A stretch of DNA of 64,000 nucleotides, taken from the NCBI GenBank assembly GCA_964304625.1, contig OZ199838.1, forward strand, positions 13,330,001-13,394,000, in the 5' to 3' direction. The position numbers and the translations under genes were made by a program. Below, in pieces: positions 1-10,700 of this stretch. This DNA comes from Kudoa neothunni. Its lineage: Eukaryota; Cnidaria. Numbering within the stretch: position 1 is the stretch's first letter; each line of letters starts with the position of its first letter. The notes under the pieces are model-generated. The model searched no databases and was not told the DNA's origin. It saw only the letters and a program-made list of their open reading frames with translations.

Positions 1-1871
1 TGTTGCAACAGAATTGGGAGCAGCTATAACATTGATACTTTGTTTTTGTATCGGAAAATCGAGCGCATAGGCTATATCTTTTTTTCGTCGTAGACTTCAA
101 GGTTTCAACAGCCAACTCAGTACGGTTGGGTCGCTGGTGGGCTTCACTAATTAGTCTGCAAGTTGTTATAAATAATTGCTTCTACAAATATTAGGTTTAT
201 TAAATATCGTTTTATTTAAATAAAACGAATTGAGCAAACTTATATCAAGCATATTATAAAAAACACCATATGCCATCTTCTGGTGTATCTTTAACGCTAG
301 TCATGGACAGAATACGATCTATCGTATCCATGCCTCCCTTGGTTTTGTTATTATCAATTATAACCTGGGGCTTTTTTGTCTTCTCTTGGCATAAATTGAC
401 ATTATTAGAGGATGTAGCCAATAAAGTAACCGCTTTGTTCCTTTTTGGAACAAATGACACCATCATTTTCTTTTCATGAAAAATGAATATAGAACTAAAA
501 ACCTCTCTCGATTTCCTGGCTATATGAATTAATGAAATGTCCCGTTTATTATGGCGGATAACCCCCAGATGAGTTAAACCAAGATTAAGAAGTTTGTTTG
601 CCAACGGAACCGAGATAAGAAAAGTATCACAAACAATGTTTCTTCCAGATCCTTTTAAATGTGACGAGAGCTGTAAAACAACCTTTTCACCAACACATTT
701 GGTAATTTGGTTATTGAATCTTCCCAGATAAACGGAAACGTTGTGTGTATAGTTGGTATGAGGGTTAGTTAAAAGAAAGAATTTAATGCCATAAACTGCA
801 GGTTTAGATGACATATGCTGCTTAAAGGGGGAACCTGCTTCAAATGCAACTAATAGTTCATCGGCAGTAAGATCGGCAGAAGGAACTACACACATCGGCA
901 AAGTACTTTTCCATCTATTGAAACCATCGGTTACAGGGCAAAACTTATCATTTTCTTGCCTCAGACTCCTTGTCTCATAATTATCAAAATGGAGACTTTT
1001 ATTTATTTGGGTAACTCTATATAATGACATAATCCTACGAAATATGTCACGTCCTTTAATCAAACTCCATAGTTGCTTAAGAGATACCATTTTAGATCGG
1101 AAGATTGATATATATATATATATATATATATATATCATTCCCAATATATGATTTAAATTCCACTATATTTAGATTTTCCCATTTTCCCCCGTAATGAAAT
1201 GCACCAAATTTGTTAGTGTGAATAATGACAGAATTGAAAAACTCATCATCAAACAAAATAGAAAAACAATCCTGCAAATTGCAAATGCAGTTAGGCCTGG
1301 AGACTTGATTAAGATGTTTTCTTTCTTGATTGTTGTATTTAAAGGCTCAACTGAAGACCATAGCACATTGTTTTTGTCCCTATACATGTTAATGGCGACA
1401 TCACCTGAATTACAACAGCTTGACGAAGAGAAATATTATTCAATAATATCTTCAATCTCACTGCAATCAGAGTCATCATTTGTTAGGAAACCATCATATA
1501 ATTCTTCCCTTTCTACCGGCCGATGACAATCGGGATAGATCGTCAAATGACGGAAGCATAAACCGTGATTTTTCTCGATATTTAGAGGATATAACCTTTC
1601 AAAATTATAATATTTTATTTTTTGTAATTTTATGAATGTTTTTATAAAATAAAAACGTGGGGTCCTCCTGGACCCCAAAACCGCTTGTTTCAATTATTTG
1701 ACATTAAATTTTAACAAACAAAAATATCTTAATTTTAAATTCAATTATGAATATATAAAAACTTATAAAAGAACAATGATTGGATACAGCCGATTTAAAG
1801 TTTTCAGTAAGCAGCGAATTGAGATGAAAAGCGGCCTGGGGTCCAAAGAGTCCCCAGAAATGCTTGGAGGG
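1..1871 (-). pseudogene. Degenerate piggyBac transposon (DDE_Tnp_1_7 transposase relic), truncated by the window start
   Basis: Read on the minus strand, pieces of a piggyBac transposase appear in order. An acidic N-terminal stretch lies at about 1436-1530. A conserved stretch around PGLTAF and FFNSVIIHTNKFGAF lies at about 1200-1390. The longest open piece, 254-1090, contains DELLVAFEAGSPFKQ followed by SKPAVYGIKF, then GSGRNIVCDTF, then VIIDNNKTKGGMDTIDRI, matching the three catalytic-Asp blocks of the family. Below 254 another frame gives RRWHMVFF and YNMLDISLLNSF, and about 1-110 holds a Cys-rich tail with a KYQCYSCSQFCC segment. The reading frame is broken by a TAA at 1436-1438, by frame changes near 1280 and 254, and by a TA repeat at 1108-1136. 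The right terminus is GGG followed by TTAA at 1872-1875, the expected piggyBac target. The left terminus is outside the window. The family call is secure; the element is clearly dead. Confidence 0.85.
1108..1136. repeat. (TA)n microsatellite inside the piggyBac relic
   Basis: An uninterrupted run of TA dinucleotides sits exactly where the transposase reading would pass from KSYIG into its next conserved stretch, so repeat growth has replaced coding sequence. Shorter TA runs occur at 7653-7672 and about 19123-19142. Confidence 0.9.
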
Positions 1872-1875
1872 TTAA

Positions 1876-3221
1876 ATAGAAAAACTTTAAATAAGTGAGC
1901 ATATAAATAATTATGATTTGTTTGTGATCAATTAAGGTATAAGTTAAGAAATTAGAGTTGATATTAATAAAATAATAAATTTTTCATCACATACTAAAAT
2001 TGAATGTTTCTATGTAGAGATCAACGTCAAAAAAATCAACATTGGACATTCAGAGCTCTTTAAAGTTTTGAATTAATGAGAATCACCACAATGATTTGAA
2101 TCCGCATAAAAAAGTTTATAATTATAAATAATATGATTTTGTTAGAGAATTCATTACATCATAAACTTATCACGAGTTTATGATACCAACAACTTCTTAT
2201 TGTATTATATGTAGAGCTAATAGATATTCTGATGACAAAAGTTACAAAAATAATTCGCTTAAAAATTAAGAATGAATCCATTAATAAACTAGATCATTCA
2301 TTTTGTTAAATTACAAGAATAATAATGTTTTTCTTTTCCTAAGTAAAGCCATCTAGCACATGTTCCTACGGACCAATATCCTTCGTTTTTTAGATATTAA
2401 TATATAATATACCATGGTAATTTTTGAAAGGATCGTAATTTAAAACAGTTTGCTTCAACAACAGTAAACCGATTCGTACGTGCCAATAGACACTCCTTAT
2501 AATTTTATCATGCTGGATTATGCGCTCGCGAAACCGTAAATGTAATACAATTTGTTAAACACCAATATCTAGAACACTGATAATTAAAACGAACGTTCGT
2601 ACCATCCCTTAGATAAATTATTTAATTTACACTCATAGAGAACAGAATTAAGCGAATAATTTAAAAATTGTGTTTCATATTAATAAATCTTAAAACGACC
2701 CTCAAATTATTGAAATGACCCTAAGAACATAAAATACGCTGATTTTATGCGTTTTCGTTATCATAAAACCTTCAACTTGGAATAAATTTGAGATATAATA
2801 CTGGTACACGCACAATTTGCATTTTGATGCTGAAATATTGTAATTAAAGTCCGATTCGCATATTTCATTTATCTGCGAATTTCCATATCGACGATGAATT
2901 GCCGAACGCACGTGCGATGTGTTTCGCATAGAAAAATACAAATATACGGTGTTTATAATTTTAAAATCTATTCTATTCGAAGTTCCAGTTGTATGATTTG
3001 CTAATTGTCCTTAAATAGAACAAATCGTAATAAGACGGATAATTATCGCACACAGCTTTGATTGAATCCAAGTTTACTTGTTGTTTCATAAGTTGGATAT
3101 TATTATTTGGATTCGTCAACTGAAACTCGATATCTCGTTCAACTGAACTTTTCCCTTGCTTTAATTTTTCTATTGAACAATCATGCCCAGCGTGTGATTG
3201 ATCAAAGCGGTCGAAGAAATG
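1876..3221. other. AT-rich spacer, nothing recognised
   Basis: About 1.3 kb between two dead transposons. Six-frame reading gives only short open stretches with no family resemblance (for example 2702-2941 on the minus strand). No tRNA boxes or long repeats seen. Confidence 0.5.
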
Positions 3222-4290
3222 TCATTTGAAGCTTTCACAATTATTCGTTGTAAGTGAAATATTTTTCATCACTCGTTCAGACGAGCTCCAAAAAGAAGGA
3301 GGAAATTTTGAATTTTCTCTGTATGGTTCAATGAAATATTTAAAAGATATTCCAAGTTTTTCAAATTCTTTTGGAACGAAATTAGAAGGTAAAAATGATA
3401 AGGACGTAACCATTCTTAATAGACATCGAAACTCAATGTTTTGCTGTGCATTTTGTAACAAACCAATTTTTTGAATTTTTCTCCAAACGTCTTTTCCAAA
3501 ATGGAAGGTACAAACTTTTATATTAATTGTTTTTGATGCTTTTTCAAAATCAATTATTAAATTATCAGATAATTTAATATGTAGTGTTTCTTTCATTATG
3601 TTTATCATAAGGTTATAATCCTCTTCAATTTGTCCAGGCATTAAAATAAATATTAATGGAAATACCCTGTTAAAAATTACACCATGGATAACATAAAGTT
3701 GATAGAATCCTCTGGGTATCGTACCACCTTAAACGTTCCGTCGGAGAGTCAAATATTCGAGTTGTTTAAGTGACATATTTTCCTCCGTATAAAATATTAT
3801 CATTCTTTTTGTGTAAAGGGATCCATTGTCGTAATAACAGAATATTTTCCCTCCTAATGTAAATATTCCAATGTTTAACAGGCTGGTCTCATTTACAACC
3901 GAGATGCTCATCCTTTTTCTCGTGTTTTGGATCAGTTTATAAACCGTTCTTTTGTTAAATATGGGAGTTCCTCAAGTGGTTTTCTGTTTTATGCATTGGC
4001 TGTAAACTCTGTTCGTAGAGTATGCCGTTTCTTCAACAACAGCCCTTATTTTATTATTTAATATCGCTTTTTTGTGATTTTCACCAACAATGTGATTATG
4101 CTCGTCAACGGTCACATTTCTACTGATATCCGGCAGCAAAGAAGTTTGCAACATACCGCGGCATTTTCTTTTTTGACACCTCCAAAATTGTGTATCATCA
4201 TTCGATGATGTCGTGACGTAAAAACGTTGCATATAAAGTATTTTGTGATTACATCGTAGGGTTTTCAAAAGTATAAACCCCGCCATTATA
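3222..4290 (-). pseudogene. Mutator-like (MULE) transposase relic with FLYWCH zinc finger
   Basis: The N-terminal part (3972-4286) reads LLKTLRCNHKILYMQRFYV, then FWRCQKRKCRGML and VDEHNHIVG, which is the W-C-x4-C-R-G and HNH pattern of a FLYWCH finger. Downstream on the same strand, 3222-3911 carries the MULE core: a DGTFK block (about 3733-3747), GFYQLYVIHG, PLIFILMPG, then LIIDFEKASKTI and VCTFHFGKDVWRKIQKIG, ending in TTNNCESFK. The DGTFK block is in a different frame from the sequence on both sides, so there are at least two frameshifts close together. I chose FLYWCH plus MULE because this pairing is common in invertebrate Mutator-like elements. Terminal inverted repeats were not identified. 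Confidence 0.85.
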
Positions 4291-4943
4291 TCTTAGGTTA
4301 CTGATTGCGCATGTGACGTTTCGTGGAGTTACAACCAAAAATAATACTTAAAAAATAAAAAACTGTTGATACAGATGCAATCGAATCTAATGAAAACCCA
4401 AATATTACAAAAATACTTTAAAAAACAAGTGAAACAATAAATTTAGACGCAAACGCGAGATGAAATTGCAACAAATCATTCTTCTGTTTTCTCCGATCAC
4501 TTTAATTACATAAAATCCGATTTCAATTCGAACCTTCGTTAAAACTATAAACAATAAATTTAATTATTAAATACGAATAAACACTTAATTTAGCATTAAT
4601 TAGTGAATCTTCTTACCGAAATATTAACGGACCACTTACCTATCGATGTCGAATATCAAAACAGTAATTGTATTTTAAAATTCAATATTTTTTCATAAGC
4701 TACAATGGACGAATTATTTCTGTTCTATCTCAAACAATAAACTCGATGCTGATATAAACGGTTATGCACATGTCTCTAATTAACCTTTACATCAATTAAA
4801 TTAAATCTAATTCTAAATCGGTCTCACTTTAATATAAAATCTCTAAAAATTGCATCTAATCTAACTTTGGTAAAATTGGCTTTCTCCCTTAGCATAACAT
4901 TAGCATATCATTAGCATCACGTGGTGAGTGTTAATTTTGAGCG
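4291..4943. other. Spacer upstream of POLR1C
   Basis: About 650 bp, AT-rich, containing the presumed POLR1C promoter. No TATA-like or other motif stands out above the AT background. Confidence 0.4.
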
Positions 4944-6291
4944 ATGGAGTTTGACCAGCTTCAAGTTGTAAAGGTATTATCAATATAACGAATCGAAATT
5001 TTGTCCGAAAGATTAAATTTTATTCTTTAGGACCCATTGCTACTGAATAATAGCTTCAATATTCACAATCTCAACAAAGTAACCAGCCTATTCGTCGTAA
5101 ACGTGTATCAAACTTGAATCGAAGTAGCATTTGAAAATTGATGTGGTTGAAATGGATACCGACCACATAGAGTTTGATTTAATTGGAGTTGATGTTTCGA
5201 TTGCGAATGCCATTCGTCGCATTATACTTTCGGATGTAGATTGATTGGTTGGTCATTGGATGATTCATAAAAATTGTTTTTAGATCCCCTCTATTGCTAT
5301 AGAAAAAGTTCACATGATGAACAATACTAGTATTGTGTCCGACGAAGTGCTGGATAATTGACAAACTAGGTCTCATTAACTTTTCTCTAGGTGATAGCAC
5401 ATCGACTTGGTTTGGTGCCAATAGATGTGGATCCTTCGGCGATAGAGTTTGTAGATGAGCAAGCTAAGTTGGATCAAACTGAAGACCTTCCTGAAAATCA
5501 AGTGCTATTGTTTGAGTTGAAATGTAAATGTATTCAAAAGCACGATGGTTCCGTTGAAAATAATATAGGTAAATAGTTAGCTGTTTGTCATTATATGTAT
5601 GTGGTATGTACGATTTAGTAACATCTGGAATGTTGAAATGGGTCCCTATTGGAAATCAAGAGGAACTCTTTGGTGATAAACCACCAAAACCACTTCATGA
5701 TGATATAATATTGGTCAAATTGAACCCGAAACAGGTCTTTGGTTGTATTTGAGTCAGAAAAATATCTCTAATAGGAATTGGAAATGCGACTGTTATGTGT
5801 GAAGGGTGTTGGTAGAGATCATGCCAAGTTCTCTCCAGTTTGTGAGTTTTTTATGTTTTTCTTATAAAACAGACATTAATTATGGCTATTCCAATAGCAA
5901 ACGTGTCATATAGACTGTATCCAGAAATCAAATTGAAAAAGAAAATTTACGGCGACGATGCGGTCACATTAAAAAACTATTTTTCTCCTGGGGTAGTGGA
6001 ATTGTTGAACCATCCCAAACATGGCGTTGAAGCCAAAATTGTCAATAGTCGAATAGATTCCAACAGCAGAAATGTAAAACATGACGATCAACTCAAAGAC
6101 TTGGTTATTCTATCGCGTCGTCCCAATCATTTCATATGTATTCTTGTTGAACTTTATGTTCATATGCTGATTTGCTTTTTTTAGTTACTGTCGAGTCTAT
6201 TGGTGTATATCCGCCTCAAAACTTGGTTATAGCTGCTATCAATTTGCTGAAAAGTAAGGCTCAAATGTACATGAACGAAATCAAAGCCTAA
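4944..6291 (+). CDS. POLR1C: RNA polymerases I and III subunit RPAC1 (POLR1C)
   Basis: This is the alpha-like subunit shared by RNA polymerases I and III; it pairs with POLR1D to start assembly of both enzymes in the nucleus. Nine exons: 4944-4973, 5031-5078, 5128-5235, 5284-5346, 5391-5568, 5619-5734, 5775-5841, 5898-6137, 6185-6291, giving 318 aa (human 346). Diagnostic stretches are IEFDLIGVDVSIANAIRRII, IAIEKVHMMNNTSIVSDE, VIAHRLGLVPIDVDP, LKWVPIGNQEELFG, KGVGRDHAKFSPV, YFSPGVVELL and the C-terminal VESIGVYPPQNLVIAAINLL. All introns are GT-AG and 40-57 nt, and every junction keeps phase. The start was chosen because the first two tiny exons splice in phase to HLKIDVVEMDTDHIEFDL. I see no defect. 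The N-terminal exons are the least certain part. Confidence 0.96.
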
Positions 6292-7034
6292 GCTTAATAA
6301 TTCTTCCGTGTGTTTACATATTTACATGTAGTGCGATTTGCTCCAATTTATTTAGTGATGATTTTAGTCAAACGAATGTATAAATCTGCTATATTTTTCT
6401 TATTTCAAGTCTACTTTTTTTATCTGCGTATATGTCGATGTAATGTGTGGTGTCATTAAGCTCGCTTACTTGACACTTGTAATTATCCCCAGAGTCCAAT
6501 GGATCCTGTTCATGATTATTTCACAAATTGTAGCACTCTCAACATAGTCAGGAAGACAAAATTCTGTGTAGCTGCTCAAAAATTTGTTTTATATTTTTTA
6601 TTTCTATGTAAATAAAAAAACATAGTGTTGTGCACAACGAGGTCCAATGAACCCCGTTGAATAATTAAACAATTAGCATGTCAAAACGAATTCAAACTCT
6701 AAAATAAAAATATATGTTGTAAAAGCCAATCTGAATATAACTATGCTTATTAAAAAAATTATAATTTTTAATTTTTATTAATTTTTTTCTATGCACTTTA
6801 AAGAAGGAATTATTCCTGATTTTGTTCTGCATTATGTAATTTTAGTTATACTATTAAATTTTACGATGAATCAAATTGTGGGCGTTTGAAAATACTCGTC
6901 GAAAATAATGATTAAGAATGGTAACAGATTAATTTTTTGTTGACCTCGTGTAACATATAGTTGTGCGTTACGTTTTCCATTAATGGTGCAATCAAAATGA
7001 TTACAGAAAACTCAGAAGATTCGACAGTGTAAGA
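6292..7034. other. Spacer between POLR1C and a piggyBac tail, with GGTCC-type palindromic motifs
   Basis: No gene seen. Around 6486 (CCCCAGAGTCCAATGGATCC) and 6635 (AGGTCCAATGAACCCC) are short GGTCC-containing imperfect palindromes. They resemble the subterminal motif of the piggyBac relic at 1653 and 1842 and a motif at 7592, so much of this spacer is probably the shrunken left part of a second piggyBac element. Confidence 0.45.
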
Positions 7035-7373
7035 AGGAGGACTCTCAGATGGTCACTCACAATATTTTACGATATCTTTGACATCGCTGATCACAACTCA
7101 CCGATTGTGTACATAGATAAATATAATGAATTTAAACTAAAATACAACAACCGAAAAAAACGCCAATATTTACAAAATTTAATTGATGAGATTGTTGAAA
7201 AGTACGTTAATGAAAACATTGATCTTGCACTTGCGACATCACCTAAATATGATAGGAGAGATAACAAAAAAAGATGTCATTATTGCTCGTGCTTAAAGCA
7301 TGTAAAAACAAATGCTATCTGCTCTAAATGCGGAAAAAACGTATACGAACAACATTACTATGTTCTCTGTTAA
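7035..7373 (+). pseudogene. C-terminal fragment of a second piggyBac transposase (Cys-rich domain)
   Basis: Only about 110 residues remain. They begin RRTLRWSLTIFYDIFDIADH, the arginine/tryptophan helix after the last catalytic Asp in piggyBac proteins, and end with CHYCSCLKHVKTNAICSKCG and a final H-x4-C. That is the C-x2-C ... C-x2-C ... H/C zinc-binding tail of the family. The catalytic core is missing, since POLR1C ends only 740 bp upstream. The fragment stops at TAA (7371-7373). A GGTCC-type palindrome at about 7592 may mark the right end of the old element. Confidence 0.8.
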
Positions 7374-7786
7374 AATTGGAACTAATACTTTGTGTTTATT
7401 ATAAATCCAATGAGTTGGATGAGTTCTTTGATGTTGTCATTGTTTTAGTAATGACGTTGGGGTTTTCCTCGTATTTCTGCAGGTTGACTATACGTCATTA
7501 TATAATTTATTTAAAAATGCTTAAAAATAAATTTTTGTTTATTCCTAGAATATTTATAAGACATGAACAAACATAAAATCTCATTTTACGAACAAGGTCC
7601 GTTGGACCCCTCTGTGCAGTAGTGTAATATTCTTGTGCATGAGTACTAGTGTTTATATATATATATATATATGAGACATGGGTGGGACATAACGCTCGAG
7701 CGCAAAAAAACAAATATTTCGTAAAAATATGTCACAAAAATAGTATAAACTATAAAATCAACCTGGATATTGCGAATGGTTGATTA
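7374..7786. other. Short spacer with TA repeat between the piggyBac tail and ARID4
   Basis: Contains the palindromic GGTCCGTTGGACCCC at about 7592 and a (TA)n run at 7653-7672. No coding signal. It lies 3' of ARID4 and must hold that gene's polyadenylation site. Confidence 0.5.
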
Positions 7787-10700
7787 TTATTGAGAATTTT
7801 GTTGAACGTACTTCTTCCGACCACGCTCTAATTTACGCAACTTTTGTTTGACTTTTTGATAGGACTGTTGAATTTCACCAAGGAAATTCTCAATTTTGCG
7901 AATGTTTTCTAGCGACGGTTTTGATGTGAGCTCACTCTCTGATTCAACAGCAGCAATAAGAAAAATTTACGAAAAAAACAAATAAATAATAGATACCTAA
8001 AGTTTTGCTTCTTTGGGAAAAATATTCAGCCATACTGTTCATTTTAGTGATAAATGATATCGACGATTTGGTTATATTTTTATTTTTGGATTTATATTCG
8101 GTTGTATGAGGATTTTTCACCACAGTGGTTGAATCGTCTTCCTCATTTTCACTATCATAAGGTCCTTTAGGGGTTGATGACTGAAGGCCGTTTTTTGAGT
8201 GTTTTGTTGAATAGTATTGGTTGTGCTTTGATGCTTTGTTGCCGGCGAGAGAAGGCATTTTAGCATATATATCACCTTCAACTTTAACATCCACACCAAC
8301 TCGTTTGGAATCCATGCTATCGACAGTTCTTTTTCTCCTCGTTTCCTGTAGTTCGTTATATTTGTAGTAGTTTGGAGGGTTGTAGGTGTCATCTATGTAA
8401 TAACAATGCATTTGATAATTAACATCAATAATGAATCTCGGTCTAAGATAACAAAACAACCACTATCTTTGGTGGAATTTTAAATTATATGAATAATTTG
8501 TGTCGTTACTTATATGTTTTTCTTTGGCCATTTTTATTTTTCTAATTCCGTCAGGTTTGCCGGCTAGAATGAAATGCCACACATTTCCAAACACCATTGT
8601 AAATATCCTTACGTGTTTGAGTCGATGTAGCATCTATGTGAAAATCGGACTCAAATGTGTTATTTGTTTTACGAGATGGAGAAGATTTTCTGGAATTGGT
8701 CTTCGTTTTTCTTCCACGATTAGCTACTATCGGTTTAGTGTATGTGGGCGCTGGTTTTAAGGGATGTGGCATAGGTTTTTGGTTGGCTGAAACTTCACTT
8801 TGATGGCTCGAATCGTTATCACTTTGGGTTCCTAAAACAATGATTCAAAGTATTAAACACACACGAAGAGCTAATTCTAAAATATGTTGAGCTGTTTACT
8901 AGCGTATTAACTAATGTGCGATATGGTAGATCTGAGTGAAAATTATGGGTTGAACATCGACCCAATTCCAATTTTACAGCCAACCTTAAATTACAGCGGA
9001 AATTATCGTTTAATTATTCCAATATTTCATCTCTTGAAGAACGATTAAAAAATAAAGAAAAAATGATTTTCATCTCCCTCTCCCATTTCATCGAGTTACA
9101 CACAGTAAAATATAGGTTAATAACTAAACCCCATCATATATACCAATTGAAGCGAAGATATTCATACAATCCGACAACAAGTTACTTGAAATAGGAAATT
9201 ATTTTTTAGATGTATAGATGTATGGCAAAAAAATAGCAATCGAAAAGTTAAATAATCCCTCAAACAGGCTAATCATTAAAATGATTATGGTTCAAGATAA
9301 TCGACGAAAACACATCTCATTTTGGGATAAGAACTGGCAAATACTCAACAATGACTGTCTAAACCTGGTCTTAGCTGTAAGCTGATGATCTTTTTTGATC
9401 TCATGTCAGACTGACCTTAGTGTGTTCGTTTTCACAGGGTGAAATTAACTAGTAAGTGGGATCTTAATTAGCAGTACAATAATGCGATGATAGAGAAACT
9501 AATCATCAAGATAACTTTATTGTATATTCACATCAAAAGTATCATCAACTAACAATAAATAAAACCTACACAAATGTATAAATAAATGTGAAAAGTCGTT
9601 TTAGGAAGACAACAACGCATTATCACCCTATGATTAGTTCGACAACATTCCCGAAATATTTCGACAAGCACAAAATACTTTAGCCGATAATAAAATAGCG
9701 CTCTTATAATATTTTTTTGTACCAACCAAACGAGAGAAATACAATTTATACTTTATATTAGAATCAAAGAAATCATTATACATCAAAAATATTGGAAACA
9801 AAAGAGAATGGTTACCAATTAAGGAGATTCCCCCTTTAAACTGTGAAACTAATAAAATAATCGACTTAATGTTTATGCCATAAATAAGAAAATTTTACTA
9901 TTTTAATAATCTACGTAATATAATACTCAATAATATAAAATCCCAACTAATTAGAGTGCAAGGGGTTGATAAAATAATTTTCTGGGGTAAATAACTAACT
10001 CCCAATTAAATATAAATATAAATATTGCACTCGGCATTAATATTTAGATGAATAAAAAGTATATATTACAATCTTAAAAATGAGTTCAATACATTTCTTA
10101 AGCCTTCCTGTACTTCGTGGGAAAAAGTTATGCGTGCCATGCGTGGGATATCGACCATAATCTACTTCAATAAGTTTTAAATATACCCAAACTCGAATAG
10201 ATTAAAAGAAATTAAACAAAAATAACAACTTAAGCTGAAATTGGAAATATTTTCAGTTTTCCTAATGTGTAAACTGGAATTATTGACTAAACAATTAGGT
10301 TCAACTGTGTAAACATAAAAACGTAATCCAATAGCATGAATTTTATCAAAATTCGTGAATATATTGGTCCTAATAAATAATAAGTAAATAAATTTGAAAC
10401 ATTGGTGGATGGAAAAATAAATAATATTCTTTATAAGCATGCCAGGACTGTATTTTATTTTCCGAATACTCTGGTAAAGTCGGATTATAATTAAAGAGGA
10501 AGCAATACTTTCGTATTTTTGGCATTTAAATCAATTTTCACTTATCGTGTATTTCTTAAATACATAAGAGACATTAAATTACATTTAAAATTAATGCTAA
10601 AAATGAATAATTGAGTAGTATTTTAACCTCATTACATCTTTTTACATTGCTATATAAGTGAATAGAATCAATGATGGAGTTCCCGCTAGTCTTTACTTTT

